Positions 1 to 9,877 of a stretch of DNA of 64,000 nt are shown piece by piece. The notes beneath the pieces were generated by a model that was not told the DNA's origin, ran no database searches, and saw only the letters and a list, made by a program, of their open reading frames with translations. The stretch is from assembly GCA_949825045.1 (NCBI GenBank), contig OX463814.1, positions 30,584,383 to 30,648,382 of the forward strand. Reading direction: 5' to 3'. Origin of the DNA: Argyresthia goedartella. Lineage: Eukaryota; Arthropoda; Insecta; Lepidoptera; Argyresthiidae. Made by a program: the position numbers and the translations under genes. Position 1 is the first letter of the stretch; every line of letters starts with the position of its first letter.

Positions 1-1
1 C

Positions 2-169
2 TACTGTTCCTACAACGACGATTTCTACAACGGGATCCTGCGAGGCGTAACTACAAGTACGCCCGCTACTGTTCCTACAACGACGATTTCAACAACATCT
101 ACAACAACAAATACACCTGCACCCAGGTCTCCGCTTCCTTCTTTCTATCCAGACATCTGTATTTTATAA
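2..169 (+). CDS. Thr-rich reading-frame tail (partial, unrecognised)
   Basis: An open frame enters from the left edge and ends at TAA 167-169. Its last third is dominated by Thr with Ser and Pro, as in mucin-like or peritrophin-like linkers. A 25-base segment (1-25) recurs at 66-90. The spacing of 65 is not a multiple of three, so the repeated Thr-rich peptide is read in a different frame in the two copies, which argues for either decay or a short upstream exon boundary. A poly(A) signal follows 78 bases downstream. No family is identified; it may be a 3' exon of a host gene or part of a repeat. Confidence 0.25.
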   Translation, partial: YCSYNDDFYNGILRGVTTSTPATVPTTTISTTSTTTNTPAPRSPLPSFYPDICIL

Positions 170-246
170 AACCTGTTTCACATCTCATCCATCCTCATCT
201 TCGCATCATCTTTTTTTATAGACTTCACTGTAAATACTATACTTCT

Positions 247-252
247 AATAAA
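247..252 (+). terminator. AATAAA poly(A) signal
   Basis: A canonical hexamer lies 78 bases after the TAA of the Thr-rich frame, in a T-rich stretch. It fits a 3' untranslated region ending near 270, but nothing else confirms transcription. Confidence 0.3.
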
Positions 253-310
253 CTGATACTACTAAATTTTATCTTGGTTGTTTGCTGTTAGGTTCTGGTT
301 AGGTTCGGAT

Positions 311-455
311 CCTCACACGACAAAGTAACCGCACCAATAACTTTGTAAACAATATTTTGCTGTGTAAAATCCAAACTATTCACTCCACACTATCGCTTCC
401 ATTGAACGGTGGTACGGAACCCTTCGTGCGCGATTTAGACTCGCACTTGATTTAT
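311..455 (+). repeat. Dispersed lepidopteran repeat, 3' fragment
   Basis: About 140 bases here recur 423 bases downstream (about 740-876) with few differences. The segment ends in the GGTACGGAACCCTTCGTGCG boundary that I recognise as the 3' end of a very common moth repeat. It abuts the start of the next, longer copy at about 458. Confidence 0.6.
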
Positions 456-457
456 TT

Positions 458-880
458 TTTAGGGTTCCGTACCCAACGGGTAAGAACGGAACCCTATTAC
501 TGAGACTTCGCTGTCCGTCCGTCCGTCCGTCCGTCCGTCCGTCCGTCCGTCCGTCCGGCTGTATCTCAAGAACCTAGCTAGCTAGAGAGTTGAAATTTTC
601 ACAGATTATGTATTTCTGTTGCCGCTATAACAACAAATACTAAAAAACAGGATAAAATAAATATTTAAGGGGGCTCCCATACAACAGTTCTTTCAATACC
701 ACATACAAACTTATGGATGCACCTGGTTACGTACATGGAGTGTGAAAGTAACTGCACCAATAACTTTGTAAACAATATTTTGCTGTGTAAAATACAAACT
801 ATTCACTCCACGCCATCTCTTCCATTGAACGGTGGTACGGAACCCTTCGTGCGCGATTTAGACTCGCACTTGACCGTTTT
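458..880 (+). repeat. Dispersed lepidopteran repeat, nearly full copy
   Basis: It starts with TTTTAGGGTTCCGTACCC, runs through a GTCC microsatellite and the characteristic stretch about GTTGAAATTTTCACAG at 579-600, and ends with GGTACGGAACCCTTCGTGCG. These landmarks match a high-copy non-coding repeat I recall from many Lepidoptera. About 140 bases shared with the fragment at 311-455 lie between the landmark body and the 3' end, so either an internal insertion or an alternative subfamily is present. Confidence 0.6.
513..557 (+). repeat. (GTCC)n microsatellite
   Basis: Eleven uninterrupted GTCC units inside the dispersed repeat at 458-880, a position where this repeat family normally carries such a tract. 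Confidence 0.9.
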
Positions 881-884
881 TTTT

Positions 885-2204
885 AGATCCTACTGCAACA
901 CTGTCTAGCAACTGTGTAGCTCACACTCCAACATGGCTGTTGCGTCAGTCGCTGCGGCAGACAGAAAAGTGCGAAAATTGCGTGTTTTTATAGTTTTCTT
1001 CAAAAAACACTCAGTAAGTAGATATTTCTTTATTCCAAACATGTTGTTCAAAGATATTTTGAGATCGTGTTTTTTGCGGCAAGAACCATGTCAGTACCAT
1101 TTTTAGATCCTACTGCAACACTGTGTAGCAACTGTGTAGCTCACACTCCAACATGGCTGTTGCGTCAGTCGCAGCGGCAGACAGAAAAGTGCGAAAATTG
1201 CGTGTTTTTATAATTTTCTTTAAAAAACACTCAGTAAGTAGATATTTCTTTATTCCAAACATGTTGTTCAAAGATATTTTGAGATCGTGTTTTTTGCGGC
1301 AAGAACCATGTCAGTACCATTTTTAGATCCTACTGCAACACTGTGTAGCAACTGTGTAGCTCACACTCCAACATGGCTGTTGCGTCAGTCGCTGCGGCAG
1401 ACAGAAAAGTGCGAAAATTGCGTGTTTTTATAATTTTCTTCAAAAAACACTCAGTAAGTAGATATTTCTTTATTCCAAACATGTTGTTCAAAGATATTTT
1501 GAGATCGTGTTTTTTGCGGCAAGAACCATGTCAGTACCATTTTTAGATCCTACTGCAACACTGTGTAGCAACTGTGTAGCTCACACTCCAACATGGCTGT
1601 TGCGTCAGTCGCTGCGGCAGACAGAAAAGTGCGAAAATTGCGTGTTTTTATAATTTTATTTAAAAAACACTCAGTAAGTAGATATTTCTTTATTCCAAAC
1701 ATGTTGTTCAAAGATATTTTGAGATCGTGTTTTTTGCGGCAAGAACCATGTCAGTACCATTTTTAGATCCTACTGCAACACTGTGTAGCAACTGTGTAGC
1801 TCACACTCCAACATGGCTGTTGCGTCAGTCGCTGCGGCAGACAGAAAAGTGCGAAAATTGCGTGTTTTTATAATTTTCTTCAAAAACACTCAGTAAGTAG
1901 ATATTTCTTTATTCCAAACATGTTGTTCAAAGATATTTTGAGATCGTGTTTTTTGCGGCAAGAACCATGTCAGTACCATTTTTAGATCCTACTGCATTAC
2001 TGTGTAGCAACTGTGTAGCTCACACTCCAACACGGCTGTTGCGTCAGTCGCTGCGGCAGACAGAAAAGTGCGAAAATTGCGTGTTTTTATAATTTTCTTC
2101 AAAAAACACTCAGTAAGTAGATATTTCTTTATTCCAATTATGTTGTTCTAAGATATTTTGAGATCGTGTTTTTTGCGGCAAGAACCATGTCAGTACTATT
2201 TTGA
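885..2204 (+). repeat. Six-unit 220-bp tandem array
   Basis: The unit boundary AGATCCTACTGCA recurs at 885, 1105, 1325, 1545, 1765 and 1984, giving five periods of 220, 220, 220, 220 and 219. Units are about 97% alike. Each contains ATGGCTGTTGCGTCAGTCGC followed by a 57-codon frame ending in TAG. Units 1-4 keep the frame, unit 5 has a one-base loss and unit 6 has ATG changed to ACG. Each also has a splice-donor-like CTCAGTAAGT about 80 bases after the ATG. It may be a small satellite or an amplified terminus of a mobile element. A diverged single-copy relative lies at about 37670-37850. Confidence 0.95.
933..1106 (+). CDS. 57-codon frame repeated in the tandem units (doubtful gene)
   Basis: The first of the repeated small frames: ATG at 933, TAG at 1104-1106. 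Equivalent ATGs occur at 1153, 1373, 1593 and 1813. The start is Ala-rich, then basic, then hydrophobic and aromatic. It keeps frame in four units, but with units this similar that says little about selection. The GTAAGT inside it would allow the first 27 codons to act as an exon. There is no recognisable domain, so I regard translation as unlikely. Confidence 0.12.
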   Translation: MAVASVAAADRKVRKLRVFIVFFKKHSVSRYFFIPNMLFKDILRSCFLRQEPCQYHF

Positions 2205-2649
2205 GATCCCAACAAATAGCAAGTTTTAGGGAAAATCATCTGTTTCGTTTTTTTCCGTATGTTCCCATTGGCGTATAATGTTTTAAACATACAGATCGAA
2301 GGAAAAGGATTGCTTTATAACATATATTTTTTCGGGATTTATAAAGTTTCTCATTTAAGGCTAGTCACCACCACTGAACAGCGTCGATTTTAGGTATCAG
2401 CACGTAGTACTATTAAGTATTCTGTAGTATTAGAGCGTTACTCACACAACAACCGGCGCGCTTACGCACACATACAAACCATACATTGGTGCAATATCCG
2501 CACTAAATCAGAACGTAACTTTTCATACTACTAAAATGATCGAAACTTCATATCTGGTACGATTAAATGATTAGGTGATTATACGGGTGTTTTCTATAAA
2601 GTGAGCTGCCGCAATTCAAGAGACGTAGTGATTATATTATTTTGATATA
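2205..2649. other. Non-coding flank of the tandem array
   Basis: The first 50 bases after the array (CAACAAATAGCAAGTTTTAG) resemble what follows the diverged relative at about 37800-37850, so the ancestral dispersed repeat extends past the array. From about 2300 to 2640 I see no coding or structural signal. Confidence 0.5.
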
Positions 2650-3907
2650 ATTCTTTATTGTTTATTCTGACGTAAGCCTGTGATACAGTCCAATACAATA
2701 TATTACTAAATAAACTATATGGAATAGGTATACGTGGAAAAGCATATCGATAGTTTCAAGCATACTTGAAAAACAGGCAAAAATATGTAGAAATCGAACA
2801 TTATAATGAAGAAACTAAATTTATAGAAACTATCCGATCAAATAAAAAAGCTATAAACTTTTCAATTCCACAGGGTAGCGTTATTGGATGTCTTTTATTT
2901 CTCATTTCTATAAATGACCTGCCAAAAGTTATAGACCAGAATTGTGTATTATTTGCAGACGATATCTCTCTACTTACCACATGCGATAGTGATTTTAACC
3001 TAACTGCGAAACTCACCTCCATCTTAAATATAGTTACTGACTGGATGCTAGATCACAACCTTCAAATAAATTACTCAAAAACTAAAATAATGGCCTTTTA
3101 CCCCCACCAAAAGAAACCTCTTGCCATGAACCTTACTTACAATAATATGTCAATACAAACCGTAAATGAATTTAATCTATTAGGCATAGATATAAATACC
3201 CATGTTAACTGGAAAAAGCATATTCAAAAAATTCACATGAAATTGTCACGCTTCTGTTACGCTCTAAGAGAAATAAAAGAATCCACTGACTTTTCCTCTG
3301 CTCTAGCCATATATTATGCTTATGCGTATGCGTGGCTAAGTTATGGTGTTACACTATGGGGAAACAGCGTCGATGCACCTCGACTATTTACAATGCAAAA
3401 AAAGATAATCCGAATCATATTTATCTTAAAGCAAACAGATAGTTGTCGACCCTTTTTTCAAAAACATAAACTCCTTACCCTCCCTTCAATTTATATTTTG
3501 GAACTATGTAAATTCGTCCGGAAATACAATCATTTTTTCAATCGCCGTGAGCAAATGAATCAAAAAAATTTGAGACATAAAACCAGACTTCATTTACCAT
3601 ATTCAAGGTTAAAACTACACTCTTCCAGTCCATATATTATGACAATAAAAGTTTATAATAAACTACCGAAATCATTGACAAATGAAACAAAAGATAGCAT
3701 TTTCTTTAAAAAACTAAAACTAATGTTAATAAATAAAAGCTACTATACGTTATTAGATTATTTAAGTGATAGCCTACAAAAATAAATTAGCTGCCTTCTC
3801 ACTCCCTGTGTTGCTGTGCCCGTAAGGGTCCATAATGTGAGATAATTTATTATAATTATTAAGACCAAATGTACCATTATGTACCAAATAAACTATTGAG
3901 TATTGAG
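2650..3907 (+). mobile_element. CR1-like non-LTR retrotransposon, 5'-truncated
   Basis: Reverse-transcriptase coding can be followed from about 2650, where a decayed form of the catalytic Asp block is readable, to TAA at 3783-3785. A short 3' UTR follows with an AATAAA and a tail built from TATTGAG units ending at about 3907. Short-repeat tails instead of poly(A) are known in the CR1 group. Everything 5' of the palm domain is missing. The 3' tail directly abuts the internal part of an opposite-strand element. Confidence 0.75.
2766..3785 (+). pseudogene. Non-LTR reverse transcriptase, C-terminal half
   Basis: A 339-codon frame. It shows the PQGSVIG block near residue 36, the catalytic FADD box near residue 63, and the later thumb and C-terminal region typical of CR1/Jockey polymerases. 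The reading continues upstream through an in-frame TAG at 2751-2753, so the Met at 2766 is not the real start. The nearest relative in the window is the frame at 32220-33299. There the PQGS block is preceded by Val, but here by Ile, and the usual Pro in VIGPLLF is Cys. The polymerase would copy element RNA at a nicked target; this copy lacks endonuclease and fingers and is dead. Confidence 0.75.
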
Positions 3908-4161
3908 CTGACTGTCAAAAATAACCTCGAGGTTTTCGCTTTGTCAGTAAACTCTATTGTGATGTCATTGTACAGGAACAATGAGCTTTTGTAATAAGGA
4001 AAGAGTGTGCTAAAATCATGGCTTGTGATTTGGTCGGGTTCACCAACATCCTGTATGATGAGGCCCAGTCTTTCACATTCTCGAGGTCAGCATTCAGCGT
4101 CTCTACATGAATATATGATAGATGATGAAGCTACATCGCAGGGCGAAAAGTGGCGATAAAT

Positions 4162-4461
4162 TTAGAGATCTTCTGCGTACAGATGATACGAAGAAGAGAG
4201 GACGTTGGAGATGGAGTTTATGAAGACTGAAAATAGAAGAGGAGAGAGAATACCACTTTGAGGCACTCCTGAGGAAAGATCACACCATTGAATTTCAGTC
4301 TCTTCAGACTTAATTCGTTGCTGACGACCTCTCAGGTATGAGTCGAACCAGTGAGCAGCGTGGAAGGCCACATTCAGTGAGCTCAATATTGCGACAAGAA
4401 TTTCAAAATCGACGCAGTTGAAGGCATTTCTGAAGTCAAGCAGGGCTGGCACCGTGGCCAA
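4162..4461 (-). pseudogene. Reverse transcriptase palm fragment
   Basis: 99 codons: LLDFRNAFNCVDF (first catalytic Asp), SSGVPQSGILSPLLFSVFIN and YHLYAEDL. The second Asp box reads YAED where the sister copy at 62463-63131 has YADD, so one catalytic Asp is changed to Glu. PQSG also replaces PQGG. The polymerase could not be active. Confidence 0.75.
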
Positions 4462-4598
4462 CTTCTGATCCGTGGCTAGCTGTATGTCACCACTGACTTT
4501 TAAAAGTGCTGTGGTTGTACTATGCCCTGGTCTGAACCCAGATTGGTACGGATTGAGAAGTTTGTTTGATGAAAGGTAGGAGGAGAGTTGGTAGTGAA

Positions 4599-5087
4599 CT
4601 ATGGATTCAAGGACTGAAGGAAGGAGAGAATGGGTAAGATAGATATGGGCCTATAATCTTTGAAGGAGGAAGGATTGGAATTTTTGGGCAGTGGGATGAC
4701 GAGTGCTTTCTTCCACAGACTAGGAAAGGAGCTATCAGATAGAAAGTTGATAATGTGGGTAATTGGAGGAAGCAACTCTTCAATAACGCTGTGGATCATT
4801 TGATGGCTGACGTTATCGCCACCAGCAGCTTTGGATGTGATAGCCAGCACTGCCTTTCTAATTGCGCCAATTCCAACGAAGCTGAAGTTGAACGGTGAGG
4901 TGCAGACTACAGACCTCAGCTGTAGACGACGAAGTGTTGCCTCCTTATCGGCAGGGTCCATCATGACGGGGGGAGCAGAGAAGAACTGGCTGAGACCGTT
5001 GAGATCGACATTACCTGAAGAGGATTCCTGGGACTTGCCAACACCAAGGGTTTTAAGGAACTTCCAGACCTGAGCTGGGGTGTACAT
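4599..5087 (-). pseudogene. Reverse transcriptase fingers fragment
   Basis: 162 codons with the blocks typical of the start of the polymerase: a KAAGGDNVS segment near residue 85, LVIPLPK near residue 130 and FKDYRPISILP near residue 140. It is closely alike in order to 63317-63868. Gly replaces nothing essential in the blocks I can see, but the frame is lost at the end of the RPISILP block. Confidence 0.7.
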
Positions 5088-5174
5088 CTCTATACGCTCA
5101 TGGATGTGTCGTCACTTGGCATCGCGGCACATGCGGTAGCACAGGTTACGGAGGCGTTTGAAAGTTAGAAGATT

Positions 5175-5633
5175 TTAGTTGGTTGAATCTCTCTTATATC
5201 GCCCTTTCGCACGGTTTCTTTTTGCCATTAAACGCTTGATGGAGTCGGTCAACCATGGGGCAGGGAGATGTTTGACCCTGACCTTTTTCATTGGTGCGTG
5301 CTTGTCGAACAGCCCCAGGACAATCGAGTTAAACTTCAGGATTTTGTCATCAACGGTCTCGCTAGTGATGACAGGGGTCCAATCAATAGATAAGGCATCG
5401 AATTTAAGGGAATCGAGGTTCACGCCTTTGAAGCTCTGCATATCAAGAAATTTGGCTTTGCGCTTAGGGGGCCTGACTTTGCATGAAAGATAAACCAGGT
5501 CGTGATAGGAGAAGGGGGCAGTAAGCTGGCCATGGGAAGCCACCTTGGCTGTGTTGGAGACGATCATGAGATCGAGAAGAGAGGGAGTACAGTGTGGTTG
5601 AAAGTGAGTAGCGCAAAGGAGTAGAATATGCAA
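5175..5633 (-). pseudogene. Endonuclease C-terminus and linker to reverse transcriptase
   Basis: A 152-codon frame containing the SYHDLVYLSC segment (the SDH-like end of the endonuclease fold) and then the basic linker with PAPWLTDSIKRLMAKRNRAK, which in Jockey/CR1 polyproteins precedes the reverse transcriptase. It ends in a frameshift before the RT part at 4599-5087. Confidence 0.65.
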
Positions 5634-6046
5634 GTCAAAGGAATGTAGAATAGATTCAAGTTTGGCGGAGCGGGCTTTATTTTTAGAAGACAGGTGTTAA
5701 AATTACCGAGTCTGAGGAAGTCACTATAGAGAGGAATCAAGTCATTTAGTGGCTTTTCAAAAGATTCAAAGTAATCGATGCGAAGTGAGGGGTTATAATA
5801 TACACCCAGAAGAATATTGTGGTGATGCAAGCTGATCTCAAGGAAGAGATGCTCAGCCGAACCAGAGTACAGGCTTGGCGAGTGGCTGATGACTTTGCAA
5901 GGAATGTCAGAACGTAAGTAGATAGCCACGCCGCCATCAGCTTTACCCGACCTATCATTGCGATAGAGCCTGAACCCTGGCAGATAATACACGGAGGAAG
6001 AAAGAGATGGTTTGAGAAAGGATTCTGAGACAAGAACTCTATGCAT
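5564..6046 (-). pseudogene. AP-like endonuclease domain fragment
   Basis: The N-terminal part of an apurinic-type endonuclease: the ESFL motif (equivalent to the catalytic-Glu ETWL block) near residue 8, the GGVAIYLRSDI strand near residue 38, and a later YYNPS block. In this superfamily the enzyme nicks the target to prime reverse transcription. The frame breaks after residue 110 and continues in another frame at 5746-6081 and 5175-5633. The reading can be followed about 60 bases upstream of 6046 before homology fades, so the element is 5'-truncated there. Confidence 0.7.
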
Positions 6047-6115
6047 TCTCTGATCGCTGAAAGCTTCAAGGAGATCAGCATAGCTAGCAGGACTGTAAGT
6101 AATGAATTTGCCAGA

Positions 6116-6804
6116 TGATGTTTTATTTCTAGAAAACCAGTGGACTCACGCTTTAAAAATGGGCATGTGAACCAGTGTCTTAAGGCTTAAATCTCATTAC
6201 GGTTCGCAGACAGCGCCAACGAGTCGATTTGAAGTGATCTTTATTTGTTTGTTAATAAGTGTTACTAACATTGAAAGTGCATGGAAGTTGGACAGTATAT
6301 CAGTGTTGGACACTATATGTATATGGATAGAATTGCCGCTCAGTTTTGCAAGAAGGTTCAGTTTTGCTTGAAGGCGCTCTATGTGTCATTGAGCTACAAT
6401 GGAGAACTTTAGGTTAAATACACGTTACAACAAAATTGCTCTTTATCATGGCCCTAATACCATGTGCATAAAGGATAGAAATATTTCACTAGTCACGTCC
6501 TCCGGTATGGCAGAGGGCTCACATGCTCACTCGCATTTGAACAGATATTACAACAGTTTTCAGTATCATATTGGCGAAAGTTACAGTTTATCGCTGAAAC
6601 GTTTGTTTGTAATTCTCGTAGTTCGGTATCATGATTACCATACTCGCATCTCACATGGCTATTATCTAGCATCGTAATGCAAAATTTCTAACTGTTTGTA
6701 TCTTTATTATTAGTAAATTAAACTTAAATTGGGAAATAAATGTCATCAGTAGAATGGTATCGAACTAGAGGCAATATTTCATTTACTCTACTCGTAGATT
6801 AAAT
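6116..6804. other. Unassigned non-coding stretch
   Basis: It lies between the truncated Jockey-like element and the SINE. A 92-codon frame from ATG 6399 to 6677 is open, but has no recognisable domain, no neighbours and unremarkable composition. I treat it as chance. Nothing else is evident. Confidence 0.4.
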
Positions 6805-7075
6805 AGCTCCGTGGTCTTGTGGGTTTAACGCTTGCATCTCATGCAGCAGATGCAGGTTCGAATCCAGGTGCTGACCATGTACCAATGAGATAAGTAATTT
6901 ATCTGAATTAGATTATACGGACGTTCTAACGGTGATGGAAAATATCATGAGCAAACCTTCATTACTCCATAACTGCGACGACGGGCTAGCCCCTTGTCAC
7001 GCAAAATGGGGTCTGGCTAGAAGTAGGCACAATTGTGCCTCTGCCACCCCGTATGGGAAAAGGCGCGAAGCCATG
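6805..7075 (+). mobile_element. tRNA-headed SINE
   Basis: The head resembles a tRNA gene with an A-box-like TGGTCTTGTGGG near 6818 and a perfect B box GGTTCGAATCC at 6855-6865, as used by RNA polymerase III. The body contains GTGATGGAAAATATCATGAG and then a segment ending ...CCCGTATGGGAAAAGGCGCG, both of which I recognise from lepidopteran SINEs. It lacks a clear terminal microsatellite, and no target duplication could be fixed. Confidence 0.7.
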
Positions 7076-8504
7076 TTACGTCTATTCGCAGAAGTCCGCG
7101 TACTCGTGAAGCGTCAATTAGACCTACACAATATTGTAAAACACGTGATAAATAAAAGACTCTCAAAATAATTGAACGCGGAATCTCTTGGTTCTAATTA
7201 ATTAAACGATATCGTTAATAGTACCTCTAGCGCTCGCTTTATTTGCATTATATTGAGAGCCTCAATTTTAGCTGAAGGCTGAGAGTAGGGGTGGTAACGG
7301 AGAATTTCAAAGTAATTGCTATTTCGTGGACTTACAAGTAATACATCATTTATATTTGTTAATCTGTTAGTTGACTCATATGCGACGAGACCTGAATATC
7401 ACAGAGCCCGTCAAGTCAGTCCGCTTAGATAGTTTCGTACACCCGCATGCAAATGTGGTTATTATCCTTCTACGGAGAACTGTAACAGAATTGTGTAGAG
7501 ATATTTTATGGGGTTGTTAGTGGGGTAATTTTGAACAACTTTTACTATGAAACCAATTCGATCCGAGCAACTCTGATCAAATCGGTTTCATAGTGAAACT
7601 TGATCAGGATGATGACATATGATGGCATATGCCAAGGCGGCGCAACCGTATCTAAGCGAATGCACTTCTAACTATATATTTTTCACACCACTTATTCGAC
7701 AATTCCACATTTCATATCTTGCAAACCTTTCGTAAAGCTATCATTATATCTCTTGGCTTTGTCCGGGTTGTAATATTGTACGGAATTTCATTACAACCCG
7801 CTGGTTAACAATGTGATTTTCACTGCATATAGTTCTAGTTGTTATGTCCTTAAACTCTTATTTCGTTATAAAGAACAACTATACTCGTAGTGACCGCGCA
7901 CAGCGCACAGCCCAGCCCCACGGGTTCGAACTTATTCAAAAATCAAGCTGGCCACGGCAAGCTGAAAGGAACATATTTTAAATAAAACTAAAGCCGCAAG
8001 TGAAGCAAGACTGCAATATACGCAGTAAAACTGCAAAGATTCTATAAAATGTAAGATAAAAATCTATTATCGTTCCACAACTGGACTTATGTATCAAAAA
8101 TAAATTTTCACTTTTAATATAGTTAAGGCTGTTTTTAGTAGCTTTGCTTTTTAACCGTCTCGCAAAAGTTGATACAATCAGCGTGTCCGTCTCGGGAGTA
8201 ACAACTATTTCAAACTCGGGTGAAATACTGTGAATCCCTCGCTGCCCTCAGGATTCAAAACACTCCTGCCTTAATAGTAACTATTATTATAGTAAAGTAC
8301 TATAATAAGTATTTATTTAGTTTCACCCATAGTTTCGGCATCACTTAAGAAACTCCTTCGTCTACCGTACCTCTATGGTTTCGCCTGTCCCGGGCTCTGT
8401 CCGTCTATAATAAAATTTTGCAAATAAAATTTTACCTATTCGATTGAGTTGAAATTTTGAATGAATATCTAAATCGTTTGACAATGTAATATTTTTATAA
8501 CAAG
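7076..8504. other. Unassigned AT-rich stretch
   Basis: No reading frame of interest. It includes the 7544-7594 hairpin, described separately. Between 7600 and 8500 I see only simple AT-rich sequence and no recognisable repeat. Confidence 0.4.
7544..7594. repeat. 20-bp inverted repeat (hairpin)
   Basis: ACTATGAAACC at 7544-7554 is the exact reverse complement of 7584-7594. Extending inward, 18 of 20 positions pair, leaving an 11-base loop. It is followed by TTGATCAGGATGATGAC, a sequence often seen at ends of moth SINEs, so it may be the terminus of a fold-back or SINE-related repeat. Confidence 0.7.
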
Positions 8505-8590
8505 GAGCTGATCTGATGAACGAGAAAGGTGGCCAAGGGAATTCTGTAATAAATTAACGACGCAATGCCATCGAGTTTGAGATCATTTCT
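8505..8590 (+). repeat. Dispersed repeat fragment, copy 1
   Basis: AGAAAGGTGGCCAAGGGAA and the following 50 bases match 9798-9877 in the same orientation with moderate divergence. I recall this segment as part of a common moth repeat, but cannot name its class. Confidence 0.55.
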
Positions 8591-8612
8591 TGACAAGGGT
8601 TGAAGGTGATTC

Positions 8613-8925
8613 TGTGACGTCGTGAATTTCTAACCTTGCCAATTACTAGTAATCGCATAAATTATTAAATTAAAATCAAATACGGGTGAAAATCGACCCG
8701 TATGTAAATCGTACACGCAGCACCCCCAAGTACCGGTTTTTCGCAACATTTGCGAGCCGATAGCGCCAGCGCGTCAGACACACAGACTTAGGGATACTAC
8801 GGTCAGACAGGCCAGAGACACCTAGCGGACACTACGTGTTCGGCTGTAACGTAGTCTACCTATTCTATACACTACCTAATAAAATCTTTCCATGGTGACA
8901 GTGAAAACCCCTTCATTGGGTAAGT
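8613..8925 (+). other. Possible LTR end and leader
   Basis: A poly(A) signal (AATAAA, about 8879-8884) is followed closely by CCATGGTGACAGTGAAAACC, which resembles the LTR end plus primer-binding start seen in insect LTR elements. A splice-donor-like GGGTAAGTTG follows at about 8919. No matching second LTR was found in the window, so this is weak. Confidence 0.2.
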
Positions 8926-9293
8926 TGTTGTGTGTCTTCAAAATAATAGCTTGTGCGTGACCCAATCATGTCCTTCCACCGTCACTATCCATAACGGTCA
9001 TTGTACACGATGAAATTACGTATGTTTACTAAATGCTTTGTCTGGCTAGTTTTAAACGCTTCAGAAGCTTTGATATTCATACTCACTTGCTAGGCGAACA
9101 ATTGTTTAGTTGTAGTTCACCTTATGTAAATATCTGCTTTGTAATATGTTTACTAAACTTTGACCGCGACATCCTTGATCGCTTGGACACTTACACCAAA
9201 GCACCGCTTGTATCGAGTGTTTATGTGGCGGTCAAGGTCGATACCAGACACGATGTCAACTGGATCCTTTGACGTTCCAGGGTTTTCCCATAT

Positions 9294-9398
9294 GGCGCGA
9301 TCTACAACACGTCGTCCCTTTCACCATGCGGAGCGAACTACCCGCCCCTTTTTACTGCACGGCGCGTTCTACACCGCGTCGCCCCTTTCACCCTACGG
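9294..9398 (+). repeat. 38-bp direct repeat
   Basis: GGCGCGATCTACAACACG at 9294 and GGCGCGTTCTACACCGCG at 9361 begin two imperfect 38-base copies spaced 67 bases apart, in a GC-richer pocket. Frames through here are short and unrecognised. Confidence 0.6.
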
Positions 9399-9582
9399 CG
9401 TCCTGATACTGCACCGATTCACCTACTCGGCGTGTCGGGATCTAATCTAATGGAACACGACGACCGACCTTCCTTGCCTCTTTCCATCGTATTGTCTACC
9501 CATCACGCTATCTATCCACCATGCTCCGGGACCCTGCCTAAACGAGGGGAGTAGCGCTGTATTTGTGCTCATCTGCGATAGC

Positions 9583-9634
9583 TTTGTATAAATAGATCTG
9601 GCCTGCATATTAGACCTTTGTCTAAATATGCAGG
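9583..9634 (+). promoter_or_regulatory. TATA box followed by a stem-loop
   Basis: TATAAATA at about 9585 is followed by an almost perfect hairpin, 9602-9634 (CCTGCATATTAGAC against GTCTAAATATGCAGG, one bulge). A purine tract GAGGGGAG lies upstream at about 9544. This arrangement could be an LTR promoter with a structured start of the transcript, but no element around it is identified. Confidence 0.3.
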
Positions 9635-9797
9635 ACTGAGGTCCACCCCTGAGGTTTGACTATAATCCTAACCTCATAATCCACTTGAATAGTTTTTGTT
9701 AATATTAAATAGTTTTTGTAAATATATTTTTGTTCCTATTTTAATTTAATGTTTTATTCAGCCAAACCCTAATTTAAAACTTAACAATATCCAGGGT

Positions 9798-9877
9798 CTG
9801 ATGATGGCGCCAGAAGGTGGCCAGGCCATGGGAACTTTATAATAAAAAGACGCAACCCCATTGAATTTGGACTCGTT
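9798..9877 (+). repeat. Dispersed repeat fragment, copy 2
   Basis: CAGAAGGTGGCCAGGCCATGG and the following bases (GACGCAACCCCATTGAATTTGG) correspond to 8505-8590. The same orientation and 1.3-kb spacing suggest two insertions or the ends of one larger repeat. Confidence 0.55.

Larger units (their letters stand above)
3908..6115 (-). mobile_element. Jockey/CR1-superfamily element, truncated at both ends
   Basis: Minus-strand remains of one element read in order: endonuclease (6100 to about 5500), linker (about 5600-5175), reverse transcriptase fingers (5087-4599) and palm (4461-4162). The right half of the palm/thumb is cut off at about 3908, exactly where the opposite-strand CR1-like tail ends. 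Comparison with the sister copy at 61850-64000 shows that the 3' third (about 900 bases) is absent. Frames are broken several times. It is the first of three related copies in the window. Confidence 0.75.

Noticed and set aside
885..2204. CRISPR-like array
   Set aside because: Units are 220 bp and contiguous without unique spacers; the sequence is eukaryotic.
6855..6865. Possible functional tRNA gene
   Set aside because: The B box is good, but the head cannot fold into a full cloverleaf and is continuous with a SINE body.
7544..7594. Bacterial-type terminator hairpin
   Set aside because: There is no bacterial context; a repeat-derived hairpin is more likely.
9033..9450. Two overlapping 79- and 96-codon + frames
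   Set aside because: No domain, no consistent start, and they lie across a degenerate direct repeat.
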